A stretch of 64,000 nt of DNA from Topomyia yanbarensis. Its lineage: Eukaryota > Arthropoda > Insecta > Diptera > Culicidae. The notes beneath the pieces were generated by a model. The model saw nothing but the letters and a program-made list of their open reading frames with translations, ran no database searches and had not been told where the DNA came from. Below, piece after piece: positions 44,312-56,829 of this stretch (within the stretch, counting starts at the first letter, position 1; each line of letters begins with the position of its first letter). Made by a program: the position numbers and the translations under genes. The stretch lies in contig NC_080672.1 of the NCBI RefSeq assembly GCF_030247195.1, positions 346,888,413-346,952,412 of the forward strand, given 5' to 3'.

Positions 44312-46225
44312 CAGTGGCGTAGCCAGAAATTTGGTTTGGAGGGGGTTTTGATGAAAATCGCAAATTTTTTGAAAAAATGCTAAAATTTAATATGAGTTTG
44401 ATAAATTATTGAAAACTCAAAAACATAAGTAGTCTAACAGATGTCATTCCAGTCTACAAATAAGAAGGATCAACATGGAACAGTTTTCAAACCTCTATAG
44501 ATTATTTTCTTGTATAATATGTCAATGAAGTCAAAAATTGCGATCTTTTAAAGTGGGATAAATGATCTAAAAAATTTTCAACGTTCAAGATCACCTAATA
44601 TAATAATCCTTGGCTTTGAAGGTTTGACAACTTCGGGAAGATATCAACATAAAACAGCGCCTGCTTTGATATAGAAATTTTAGTGATTAATTCTCATAGA
44701 GGTAATTATGGTGAATTAATTTTTCAAAAATATTAAGAGACATGGTGCCTTCAGCAAAGTTTTTGTTAATGTCATTTCAAACAATTTTGTTGAAAATATG
44801 AAGGCTACATGAATTCAACATATAGGGATTTAAATGGACTGGGCCTGCTATATTTCTCCTTAGTGAAGAAAAATTTAGGTGAAAACTATTTTTTTCTGTG
44901 CTACGGATAAAATTGTTTAAAACAATCATTGCGAGTTGAGAACACAAAACCTATAACTAAATTATGGATGGATGGAACTGAAACTTGCGTTTCGACTTCA
45001 TCTCATCAGAATCCGACACTAACTTGGTGGGCGGACTAAGCTAGCGCCGAATTGATGCTAGCTTCTGAAAATGGAATCACTCTTTGTGTTTTTGAGTCCT
45101 TTTAATATCTGGGAATTATTTGTTTTAAATCCAGTTCCCTTATTTTTTTTGTAAGCTTCAAAGGCACCTTGAACGCAATGTGAATTTATTATTTAATTAC
45201 CGCAGAAGAGATTTATCAAATACAGTAATTTCAGAATAGCTTGTTGTAAAGGTTTTCTACTACTATATTTCGATACTCTGAATATGTGGGCTATTTATGT
45301 CTTTGACAAAGTTGTTTGAAATAGCACTTTCGAAAACTTTGCTGGAGACATTAAGTCTCGACCCAAATATGCTTGAAGAGTAATTCTTCTCTATAATTAC
45401 TTCTAGGAGGATTAACCGTCAAAATTATTCTATCAGTAGATGAACAGTTTTACGTTTTGAAATTCTTCAATGTTACTCAAAATCGAAATTTGGCAGTTTC
45501 GAATGAATGTGATCGTGACCGTTAAAAATTTATCGAGCATTAATTTTACTTTTCTTCATTAGTCAACCTCACAACTTGCAGCACTAGTACGTAGCACACA
45601 AAATTTTAGTACGCCATTCAATGCATCCTGCTAAGAGGCTATACATATAGTTGATAATACAACAAAAATCCAATGCTCATAAAACCGATCCTGACCTGCT
45701 AGAGACAAAATTATATCAGCTTTCAACTAGTATCTGAAATGTTATTCTTGTTGTTAACCATATTGGATTGTTGTCTAAACGCTACACAATCTAAAAAAAC
45801 ATTTTCAGCAAATGTTGAAATGTATGCAAGTTTTCGGCAAACAAGCTTATGTTTTATATGCAATCAACCTATTCAAATTTAGATTCCCATTCGAAAAATT
45901 GTCTCTAATCCATATTTTGAAGCATCTTTCCAAAAATGTGCTCATAATAATTCAGACAGTTATTTTATTTTACATAGAAGTAATTTGACAACTATGGGAT
46001 TTTGGCTAAGAGATAAGTTACAAGATCCCCTTGCCACAATTTTCCAAAAGTTCTCATGACGCTTTAAACACAGTTCTCAATGTAGTGATCAGAGAATATT
46101 TTTCCAAAAATATTTTGTGGAATATTAAATTAAATTCGTCAGTATCAATTATTTTTTTTCAATCCAATTAATTTTGGTTTGGGGGGTTTTAACCCCCAAA
46201 CCCCCCCCCCCTGGCTACGTCACTG
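44312..46225 (-). mobile_element. Non-autonomous hAT-type element, copy 2
   Basis: Same family as 33409-35331 but inverted. Its ends are CAGTGGCGTAGCCAG and CTGGCTACGTCACTG, flanked by TCTTGGAA at 44304-44311 and 46226-46233. It inserted into the endonuclease region of LINE copy D; removing it and one TSD restores the LINE reading order. It is 1914 bp and non-coding. The G/C-run junction lies at its right end (46184-46212). Confidence 0.9.
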
Positions 46226-48502
46226 TCTTGGAAACTTTAACTCTCACGGTACGGGGTGGGGCTGTCTGTACAACGATAATCGATCTTCGATAATTGAAGA
46301 CCTTTGTGACAACTTCAATATGACAATTCTGAACACAGGGGAAATGACACGGATTCCTAGACCACCTGCGCAAGCAAGTGCACTGGACATATCTTTATGC
46401 TCGACATCACTACGGTTAGATTGCAAGTGGAAGGTAATATCTGATCCCCACGGTAGTGACCACCTACCATTTGTAATTGCAATCACCACTGGTTCAAGAC
46501 CATCGGCACCAATCAATGTTCCCTATGACCTCACACGAAACATTGATTGGAAGTACTACGCTGCTGAGATATCCAAAACTATCGATTCAACACAGGTACT
46601 TCCCCCGGAGGAAGAATATAAGTTTTTGTCCAACTCGATTCTCGATACCGCGATTCAAATTCAGACGAAACGAGTACCCGACGTGAACACCCGAAAACGT
46701 TCTCCCAACCCGTGGTGGGATAAAGAGTGCTCAGATGTGTACGCGATGAAAGCTGCCGCGTATAAAACCTTCCGGAACGACGAATTAGTTACTAGTTATC
46801 GAGTGTACGCGATATTAGAAAAGCGAATGAAAAATTTAATGAAAGCTAAGAAACGCAGTTACTGGCGCCGGTTTGTCGACGGGTTAACAAGAGAAACATC
46901 GATGAGCACTCTTTGGGGCACGGCCCGACGCATGCGAAACCGAAACAGTACTAACGAGAGCGTGGAATATTCAAACCGTTGGATATTCGATTTCGCCAAG
47001 AAGGTTTGTCCGTATTCCGCCACGGCACAGAAAATCTACCGCGCCGCGTCGCCTTACAATACCGTGAACGAAACACCGTTTACGATGGTGGAGTTCTCAC
47101 TTGCTCTCTTATCATGTAACAATAAAGCCCCGGGGCCAGATAGAATCAAATTCAACTTGTTGAAGAATCTGCCAGACTCTGCCAAAAGACGCTTGTTGAA
47201 TTTATTTAATAGGTTTCTTGAGGGTAACATTGCATGACTGCAGACAGGTGAGGGTCATCGCCATCCAAAAACCAGGAAAACCAGCCTCCGACCACAACTC
47301 GTATTGTCCGATTGCAATGCTATCCTGTATCCGGAAGTTATTCGAAAAAATGATCTTGTTTCGCCTCGTTAATTGGGTCGAAACAAATGGCTTACTGTCA
47401 GATACACAATTTGGCTTCCGCAAAGGCAAAGCGACGAACGATTGCCTTGCGTTGCTCTCAACAGAAATTCAAATGGCATATGCTAACAAAGAGCAGATGG
47501 CATCAGTATTCTTGGATATTAAGGGGGCTTTCGATTCAGTTTCTATCAACATTCTTTACGAGAAGTTGCACCAGCATGGTCTTTCGCCAATTTTAAATAA
47601 CTTTTTGCTAAACCTGTTGTCTGAAAAACAAATGCATTTCTCGCATGGCGATTTGTCGACATCGCGATTTAGCTACATGGGCCTTCCCCAGGGCTCATGT
47701 CTAAGCCCTCTCCTCTACAATTTTTACGTGAATGACATTGACGATTGTCTTGTCAATTCCTGCACGCTAAGGCAGCTTGCAGATGACGGTGTGGTCTCTA
47801 TTACAGGTCCTAAAGCCGTCGACTTGCAAGGACCACTGCAAGATACCTTGGACAATTTGTCTGCTTGGGCTCTCCAACTGGGTATCGAGTTTTCCACGGA
47901 GAAAACTGAGCTAGTCGTATTTTCTAGAAAGCGTGAACCAGCGCAACTACAGCTTCAATTAATGGATCAAACTATTGCTCAGGCTTCAACATTCAAATAT
48001 CTCGGGGTATGGTTCGACTCTAAAGGTACCTGGGGATGTCACATTAGGTATCTGAAACAGAAGTGCCAACAAAGTATCAACTTTTTCCGTACAATAACTG
48101 GAACATGGTGGGGTGCCCATCCAGGAGACCTAATCAGGCTGTACCAAACAACGATATTATCAGTGTTGGAGTACGGATGTTTCTGCTTTCGCTCCGCTGC
48201 GAACATACACTTCATCAAACTGGAGCGAATCCAGTATTGTTGCTTGCGTATTGCCTTGGGTTGCATATACTCGACCCATACGATGAGTCTCGAAGTGCTG
48301 GCGGGCGTTCTTCCGCTGAAAAATGGATTCTGGGACCTATCATATCGATTGCTCATTCGATGCGATATTCTGAACCCATTGGTGATTGCAAATTGCGAAA
48401 GGCTTGTCGAGCTTAATTCTCAGACCCGATTCATGTCCTTGTACTTCGATTACATGACACAGAACATCAATTCATCTACGTATAACGTCAACCGTGCTTA
48501 TC

Positions 48503-50419
48503 TCCCAGGGCTCATGTCTAAGTCCCCTACTCTACAATTTCTACGTGAATGACATTGACGATTGTCTTGCCAATTCATGCACGCTAAGGCAACTTGCAGA
48601 CGACGGCGTGGTCTCTGTTACAGGGCCCAAAGCTGCCGACTGGCAAGGACCATTACAAAATACCTTGGACAATTTGTCTGCTTGGGCTCTTCAGCTGGGT
48701 ATTGAGTTCTCCACGGAGAAAACTGAGTTGGTTGTTTTTTCCAGGAAGCGTGAGCCGGCGCTACTCCAGCTTTTATTAATGGGTGCAACGATCAACCAGG
48801 TTTTCACGTTTAAATATCTCGGGGTCTGGTTCGACTCTAAAGATACCTGGGGATGTCACATTAGGTATCTGAAACAGAAATGCCAACAAAGGATCAATTT
48901 TCTCCGAACAATAACTGGAACATGGTGGGGTGCTCATCCAGGAGACCTGATCAGGTTATACCAAACAACGATATTGTCGGTGATGGAGTACGAGTGTTTC
49001 TGTTTCCGCTCCGCTGCGAACATACACTTCATCAAACTGGAGAGAATCCAGTATCGTTGCTTGCGCATTGCCTTGGATTGCATGCACTCGTCCCATACGA
49101 TGAGTCTCGAAGTGCTGGCGGGCGTTCTTCCGCTAAAAAATCGATTTTGGGAACTCTCATATCGACTGCTCATTCGATGCGACATTCTGAACCCGTTGGT
49201 GATTGAAAACTTCGAGAGGCCCGTCGAGCTTAATTCTCAAACCCGATTTATGTCCTTGTACTTCGACTACATGGCACAGAGCATTAATCCTTCTTCATAT
49301 ACTCCCAACCGTGTTCGTTTCCTAGATACTTCTGATTCTACTGTATTCTTCGACACATCCATGAAGGAAGAGATTCATGGAATCCCGGACCATATACGCC
49401 CGCAAGTGATCCCCAATATATTTTATAATAAATTCCGATAAGTCGACTGTGACAAAATGTTCTACACTGACGGATCAAATCTCGATGGGTCTACTGACTT
49501 CGGTATCTTCAACAATACTATCACCGCTTCATTCAAGCTCTATGATCCCGCTTCAGTTTACGTCGCAGAGTTAGCTGCAATTCAGTACACCCTTGGGATC
49601 ATCGACACTCTGCCCACAGGTCACTACTTCATCATTTCGGACAGCCTCAGCTCCATCGAGGCACTTCGTTCGATGAAGCCCAAAAAGCAATTCCCATATT
49701 TCCTGGGGAAAATACGGGAGTGCTTGTGTACGTTATCTGAAAAATCTTATCAGATTACCTTTGTTTGGGTCCCCTCTCATTGTTCTATCCCGGGCAATGA
49801 AAAGGCCGACTCATTAGCAAAGGCGGGCGCATTAAATGGTGACATATACGAAATACCAATCTGCTTCAACGAATTTTTTAGTATTTGTCGTCAGAGGACA
49901 CTCAACAGTTGGCAAACCTCGTGGAGCAATGGTGAACTTGGACGATGGCTACATTCCATTATCCCAAAGGTATCAACGAAGTCTTGGTTCAGGGGGATGG
50001 ATGTGGGTCGGGATTTTATTCGTGTAATGTCCCGACTTATGTCCAACCACTACACCTTGGATGCGCATTTGCGGCGTATTGGGCTTGCGGAGAGTAGTCT
50101 GTGCGCTTGCGACGAGGGTTATCACGACATCGAGCACGTTGTCTGGGTATGCGCCGGGTACTTGGACGCCAGGTCTCAGTTAAAGGATTCCCTTCGGGCC
50201 CGAGGTAGACCACCCAATGTCCCAGTCCGAGATATTCTGGCAAATCGTGATTTCCCCTATATGTCCCTTATTTATACTTTCATAAAAACGATAAATATCC
50301 CAATTTCGCCCCTCTTTTTTTATTTCTCGTTTTTAGAAGTTTTCTCCTGCCTTGTGGGACCGATCAACTCCAGACTGCCACTATGTAACGGCCGTCGCAC
50401 TTACCACTACGGAAACTGA
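48503..50419 (+). pseudogene. LINE copy E partial ORF2 (RT fingers/palm to C-terminus)
   Basis: Frame 1 (48494-49441) carries GSCLSPLLYNFYVND and the catalytic LADD (about 48597). It ends at a nonsense codon (TAA at 49439) where copy A has Glu (FREVDC). Frame continues at 49457 with RNase H FYTDGSNLDGS, AELAAIQ, ISDSLSS and WVPSHCSIPGNEKAD, without the 8-base deletion of copy A. The normal stop (copy A ...NIPI) is changed TAG to TCG, so the frame runs 30 codons into the 3' UTR. It lacks the endonuclease and cannot move itself. Confidence 0.88.
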
Positions 50420-50699
50420 AGCGAGAGCGACTCGAGGTCCGATGACTTTTGAAGGATTCCCCGTGGGTCCGAAGAATACCATCCGCCAATCCGACCTACT
50501 AGACTGAGGCGTTAATTTGTTTCGCTGATCTCTCGTTTGCCCGAAAGTTGCAAGTTTTGCTCTTCTCTCCCGGTCACCATCTACGCCTTCTCTCCCCTGT
50601 CCTTGATACAACTGCTTCTACACAGATTTTGGAAATAAGCCCCCCTCTGAATATTGACCAAGCATAAATCTCCGGTAAAAAAGTTTAAATTTGTATTCC

Positions 50700-51050
50700 G
50701 TATTCCTAGTTTTAAGATAGTTGTAATTTTACCTCTTTGTTAAAATTATTGTCCCCCATCTTGTAAATAGAATTGTATCCCTAGTTTTAAAACACCTGTG
50801 AAATTTTTCATAAATATTTTTTCCCCCTTTTGTGTACCAAACTATATTGTTAGTTTTAAGATAACTGTAAATATTTCCTAAAAAACTATTACTATTGAAT
50901 TCCTAGCTTTAAAATTTTTCATAAAAAAATCTTTTGCCCCTCTCTTGTATATAGAATCTTATTTCTAGTCTTAAGATAGCTGTAAAATTTTTCGCTTTTA
51001 AAAAAAATATTTCAACATTGTAACCTCCTAGTTTTAAAATATCCAAAATG
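50700..51050 (+). repeat. 3' UTR array of CTAGTTTTAAGATAG units in copy E
   Basis: Units start near 50706, 50781, 50851, 50902, 50965 and 51028 (spacing 51-75 bases). Each has a TAGTTTTAA-like core; most go on to TGTAAAATTTTTC and a C-rich run. It matches the array in copy A. Possible packaging or RT-recognition role is inference. Confidence 0.6.
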
Positions 51051-52403
51051 TAAAAACAAAAGAATTTGGCACCGCCAAGCTAACGCATTTGAACCTATCA
51101 AATAAACGAAATGAATAAAAAACCGTGCTCATCTCTTAGATACTTCTGATCCAACTGTATTTTTCGATACATCCATGAAGGAAGAGATTTGTGGAATTCC
51201 GGACCATATTCGCCCACAAGTGGTCCCAAATATTTTCTATAACAAATGCCATCAAATCGTCTGCGCCAAAATGTTCTACACTGACGGATCAATTCTCGAC
51301 GAGTCCACAGGCTTCGGTATCTTCAACGAAAATCTTGCTGCCTCATTCAAACTCAATGATCGTGCTTCAATTTACGTTGCAGAATTAGCTGCCATTCAGT
51401 TTACTCTCGGGATCATTGACACCCTGCCCGCAGACCATTACTTCATCGTTTCGGACAGTCTCAGCTCCATTGAGGCCATCCATGCGGCGAAGCCTGGAAA
51501 GCACTCACCGTATTTCCTGGGGAAATACTCGAATATCTGAGTGCTTTATCTGAAAAATCTTACCAGATTACCTTGGTTTGGGTCCCGTCGCATTGTTCTA
51601 TTGCGGGCAATGAGAAGGCGGACTCTTTAGCCAAGGTGGGCGCATTAGAAAGCGACACTTACGAAAGACCGATTTGCTTCAATGACTTTTTCATTATCTC
51701 TCATCAGAGGACACTCAATAGTTGGCAAACCTCATGGAGCAATGGGCAGCTGGGACGGTGGCTACACTCCATTATCCCGAAGGTATCAACGAATGCTTGG
51801 TTTAAGGGGTTGGATGTGAACCGGGAATTTATTTATACGATGTCAAGGATCATGTCCAACCATTACTCGTTTGACGCGCATCTCCGTCGTATAGGGCTTG
51901 CTGAAAGTAATCATTGTGTTTGTGAGAAAGGCTATCACGACATCGAGCATGTTGTTTGGCTGTGCGCAGAGTACTGTGTTGCCAGGTTCCAATTAATAGA
52001 TTCCCTTTGGGCCCGAGGTAGATCACCCTATGTGCCAGTCCGGGACGTCCTGGCAAGCCGTGACCACCCCTATATTTTTCTTATCTATATCTTTTTGAAA
52101 ACTATTGATGTCCAAGTTTAATACATTTTCCCCTCTCTCATTCACAGTAGAATCTCACCAACCTATCCCTGTATCTACAATATGGCATTGCTTCACGAGT
52201 CTTCGGTGCATACCCTTCATGGTAACCATCTATCCAGAACATCATGACATACCTCACATACAGATGATATAGAGAATATCATGACAGCATCTTAGTCGAC
52301 CTTTACCGGTTGTAGACGTAGTTGAACGGCGCTACGCTACAAGTATTTATTTGATTAATTTAATTCAAGCCGCGCGCGATTTTCGAAAAAAATAGTCAGC
52401 ATT

Positions 52404-53915
52404 ATGTCGTGCAGTGTTCGATCGTGTTCAATTAGTGATGATCGTTTCTTATGGAAGTGCGAGTTTTGCAACAAATCGTATCACGCGGCCTGTGTAGGAG
52501 TGCAACGGCACCAAGAGCATCACATCACGTCTTTTATGATTCTTCTATGCTCGGATTGTCAGCATAATCTTAAAACGGGGATTGACACACGTAAAGTGCT
52601 TTTCCAACAGGAGCAGCTGTTTAATTTAATCAAGACGCAAACGGATTCCAATCTTCGAATGGCTGCTGACATCAAAAAGTTGAACGCATTTGGTGAACTG
52701 TTCGACAACATTGATCACAAGCTGAAAGAAGCGGTGACTAATGTAAATAATATCACCTGCGCGAAAGTTGATTATGCGGTGTCAACATTATCGCGCACTA
52801 TGGAAAACAACGCGGTCAATAAGGCCGATGAGCTCGTTGTTTTAAAAAAATCATATAACGTCATTATTCAACATATCTATGGAATCCACAAGGAAGCGCA
52901 TTGAGGAGTACGTGGTGGAGCTCACAACTGACTTGACTCGTGAGCTAAAAAAATATGCTGCGAAGTTCAAAATTTAAGCGTAATAACCATTGACATGGCG
53001 TCTCAAAGCAACGAACATACCGGTAACCAGTCGTTTTCTGCTCGTGATGCTCTTGACGAAATAAAATCACAAGCCAGCGCTGTTGGCGACGATATTTTAG
53101 ACGAAGTAAGGGCAATTGCCGCGACAATTAGTACCCTGGAAACCAGTGTTAATAATGCTCGTTTGACACCTGCGGTGTCTCCCCCCAGTCTGATGAACGA
53201 ATTGACCGTCGTTTCAAATAAAACTGCTATCTCAGGTTCGCAGCATAATCAAGTGGCAAAAGATGGATGGCGCACACTTGGTTCGAAAAGAGTGTGGCGC
53301 TCCGACTGGTCAGAATATGACTCACGTAAACAGCGTCGTATTAAACAACAAAAAGAGAAAGATAAAGCAGCAAAGAGTAAAAAATCGAGAAGAAAACAGG
53401 GTACAAGATACAGCAATATCAACAGTAATAACAATAACAACTACAACAACAAAGATAGCAAGTGCAATAAGAACAGGAACCGCAATAAGTACAACAATAA
53501 CAATAATCACAACTACAACCAAAATAGAAGCAACAACAATAGCAACAAAAACAACAGCTACAAGTCCAATAATACCCCCAACCACTTCAATAGAAACAGG
53601 CACAACATAAACAATAACGACCACAACGGAAACAGAAACAACAACATTAACAGCAGTAACAACAACAGCAACAACAACAACAACAATAATCACAGAATAA
53701 GCAACTACAACAGAAACAGCAACTACAACAGCAACAACAACTACAACAGAAATAACAACAACCACAACGAAAACAGAAACAGCAGTTACAGCAACAACAA
53801 CAACAGAAACAGCATTTGCAATAGAAACAACAATGGTCTTAACAACAATCACCATAACAATCAACATCATTGTTCATCTTGCTCCTGTGAACGTTCGTGT
53901 TTTCGCCAATTTTAA
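52404..53915 (+). pseudogene. LINE F ORF1: PHD-like finger, coiled region, Asn-rich tail
   Basis: Residues 3-55 form a PHD/RING-like Cys/His cluster (CSISDDRFLWKCEFCNKSYH then CSDC). A helical region follows. Reading leaves the main frame at an A-run near 52848 (the +1 frame gives RKRIEEYVVELTTDLTREL) and re-enters it near 52980, and the main frame contains stops between. From MASQSNEH (52995) the C-terminal part includes the conserved GWRTLGSKRVWRSDWSEYD (about 53265), a basic stretch (RKQRRIKQQKEKDKAAKSKK), then more than 130 residues dominated by Asn from an AAC repeat. The end overlaps ORF2 by 19 bases. Confidence 0.78.
53400..53870 (+). repeat. AAC-rich coding microsatellite
   Basis: Imperfect (AAC/CAA)n tract encoding polyasparagine within LINE F ORF1. 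Interruptions are mostly Ser, Tyr, Arg, His and Lys codons, which are single-base changes from AAC/AAT. Confidence 0.85.
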
Positions 53916-56829
53916 CGCACTTCTCAGAGGCGGACCAGGACAAGCATGACGCAGCTGGTAACAGTACAATAGTTTTAAACAATATTTTTACGAATAACGA
54001 ATCACAACCACCTTCTTCGAAAGCCACTGAAATTTTGGTTTACTGTCAAAATTTAAATAGAATGAGGAGCGCCGTAAAGATGAACGAAATCCATAAGAAT
54101 ATATTAGGCTTCTCATTTTCGATAATTCTAGGTACCGAAACAAGTTGGAATGAGGATGTAAAAAGTGAAGAGGTTTTTGGTAGTGACTATAATGTTTTTA
54201 GAGATGATCGTGATTTACGACTAACCCAAAGAATGTCAGGCGGAGGAGTTCTCATCGCAGTTTCATCTATATTTAATTCCGATCTTATTGTCTCACCAAA
54301 ATTCAAAGAATTTGAACATGTATGGGTTAAAGCACATATCGCTGATGAAAACCACATTTTTGTCTCAGTGTACTTTCCACCGGATCTAGCTTGCAAATCA
54401 ACATATGAGATTTTCTTTCAAGCAGCTGAAGAAATAATCTCTAATTTTCCTCCAGAATTTAAAGTTCATATTTATGGTGATTTTAATCAGCGCAACTTAG
54501 ATTTTATTCCTGACTCTGAAAATGAGAGCATTCTACTTCCTGTCGTTGGTGAAAACGAAACATTACAATATATGTTTGAGAAAATTGCATTGCTAGGACT
54601 CAATCAAATAAACCATATAAAAAATCAACACAATCGTTATTTAGATCTGCTATTAACAAACATTAATGAAGATTTCTGTGTTGATGATTCTCATTCTCCC
54701 TTATGGAAAAATGAAACGTTTCACGCAGCAATAGAATTCTTTATTTTTGTGCACAAGAATCATAATTCCATTGATTGTGACTTCGAGGACGTCTTCGATT
54801 ATAGAAAAGCAAATTATGAAAATATTAAATATAAATTAAGCAGTGCTAATTGGCAGTCCCTTTTAAAGAATCAAGAGAACATTGAATGTGCAGTGGAGAT
54901 CTTTTATAATATTTTATGGCAGGAGGAAGTTCCACTCACGAAAAAACGACGAAATCATGCATCCAAAAATCCAGTTTGGTTCAACAAGGAAATTATTAAT
55001 TTGAAAAATCGGAAGCAAAAAGCTCACAAAATTTACAGAAAACACAATAATCAGGATAATTTGGAAAAATACCTCAACATTCGTGACCAACTAACTTTGG
55101 CTATTTCTTCGGCACTAACTGTGTATAATGCAAAAACTGAAAATGAGATCAAGTCATGCCCAAAAAACTTTTTTAATTACATCAAAACTAAGTTGAATTC
55201 ATGCAACTTCCCATCAAAAATGTCTTTAGGTGGGAAAGAGGGTGAAACTTCAAAAGATATTTGTAATCTCTTCGCAACATTTTTTCGAGAAACTTATTCT
55301 AACTATTCAGACAATGATCGTGACTTTGAATATTTTTCTTATTTTCCTGATTATTCAAGGGATGTTGGTGTCAGTCACATTAATGTTCAAGATATCTTGT
55401 CTGGTCTCAATGATCTAGATGCCACTAAAGGCTCAGGACCTGATGGAATTCCACCTGCTTTCATAAAGAATTTAGCAACTGAGCTTACCTCACCTTTATT
55501 CTGGCTGTTCAATAAGTCACTTTTAGTATTTTCCCAAAAGATTGGAAAAAATCTTTTTTAATACCTATTTATAAATCGGGTAAAAAATCTGATATTCGCA
55601 ATTATCGTGGAATTGCCATTCTGTCTTGCTTTCCCAAACTTTTCGAATCCATCATAAATAAAACCATTTTCAACCAAGTCAAACATAAAATAACAAATTC
55701 ACAACATAGGTTTTTTAAAGGCCGTTCAACTAGTACAAACCTTTTAGAATTTGTTGATTACTCGTTAAATGCCATGGATAAATGAAATCATATAGAAGCT
55801 CTTTACACTGACTTCAGCAAAGCTTTCGATAAGCTGGACATTCCCATGTTAATATTCAAACTTGAAAAATTGGGAATCGAGATGAGAGTCCTCAATTGGA
55901 TTAAGTCGTATTTAACAGATCGTCAGCAAATAGTAAAATTCTATGAGATGAAATCTGATATAATTAAAGTTACTTCGGGGGTTCCTCAAGGTTCACAGAA
56001 CCTCTTCTTTTTATTTTATATGTCAACGGCATCTCTCTTATTTTAAAAAAAACATTAAAATTCTCATATATGCGGATGATATGAAGCTATTTTTAGAAAT
56101 TAGAAATAATAATGACTATAATGTTTTTCACAATGCAACACAAATCTTTTATACATGGTGTTGTAAATGTTTACTGGAATTAAATGTTAAAAAATATAAT
56201 CTCATGACTTTTAGCAGAAAACAAATCACGGCTGCCATGTCAATTACATTAGGTAATCAAACCGTTCAGAAATGCGATAAAATAAGAGATTTAGGAGTTA
56301 TCTTAGATAAAAAATTAAAATTTGTGGAACATTACAACACAATTGTTCATAGAGCTAGTAATATGCTTAATTTTTTAAAATGCTTCGGATATCACTTTCA
56401 AGATCCTTACACAATTAAAGTCTTTACGTAGCATATGTTCGGTCTATTTTAGAATATTGTAGTATTGTTTGGTCACCATTCTTAAAAAAACACGAAGTGA
56501 GAATTGAGTCAATCCAAAAACAGTTTCTATTATATGCACTACGCAAGTTAAGATGGACAGTATTCCCTCTTCCATCTTATGAAGCACGTTGTATGTTGAT
56601 AGATATTCAAACATTGAAAGAACGTCGGGACTATGCTATGATCTCGTTTCTAAACGATATCGTCATGCAACGTATTGACTCATCTTACATATTGTCAAAA
56701 TTAAATTTATATGCTCCTACTCGTCAATTACGCAATAGAAATTTGTTCGCGATAGGTCATCACCGTACAGACTATGCTAAATTCGGACCACTAAACCAGA
56801 TGATGGCTGTGTATAACGAGCATTTGTGA
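53897..56829 (+). pseudogene. LINE F ORF2: endonuclease and reverse transcriptase, frameshifted
   Basis: The endonuclease is intact in 53897-55561 (VYCQNLNRMRSA, ILGTETSWNED with catalytic Glu, SGGGVLIAV, IYGDFNQRNLDF). The RT begins near 55430 (TKGSGPDGIPPAF). A frameshift at about 55535 leads to PIYKSGKKSDIRNYRGIAIL, with a stop near 55784 before FSKAFDKLDIPM. VPQGS is at about 55983, where a deletion removes the following block and shifts frame. Catalytic YADDMKLF lies at about 56071. Further shifts follow at 56431, with the C-terminus at 56829. No RNase H is present. Confidence 0.85.

Larger units (their letters stand above)
48499..51120 (+). mobile_element. LINE copy E: young 5'-truncated insertion in copy D
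   Basis: It begins inside the RT domain at CAGGGCTCATGTC (the LPQGS region) and runs to the element 3' end AAATAAACGAAATGAATAAA. AACCGTGCT occurs at 48490-48498 and 51121-51129, the TSD expected of target-primed reverse transcription with 5' truncation. Its coding sequence is very similar to copy A and clearly less so to copy D. A few extra bases (TATC) at the 5' junction may be untemplated. Confidence 0.9.
43888..52121 (+). pseudogene. LINE copy D ORF2, interrupted
   Basis: The endonuclease begins at 43888 (LITVLQWNCRSIIPKIDS, LCETW). A stop at about 44098 precedes GVLLGIKKC. The hAT-type element splits it right after LLLG; it resumes with NFNSHG at 46226. A frameshift near 47237 precedes the RT (LDIKGAFD, LPQGS, LADD around 47776). 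Copy E splits it after NVNRA (48498), and it resumes at 51130 with LDTSDPTVFFDTSMKEE and RNase H (FYTDGSILDES). Another frameshift follows near 51525, and the C-terminal Cys/His cluster is CVCEKGYHDIEHVVWLC. Stop at 52119-52121. Confidence 0.88.

Noticed and set aside
53322..53870. 182-codon Val/Ile-rich minus-strand frame
   Set aside because: Complement of the AAC repeat in LINE F ORF1 (GTT codons read as Val); a low-complexity shadow.
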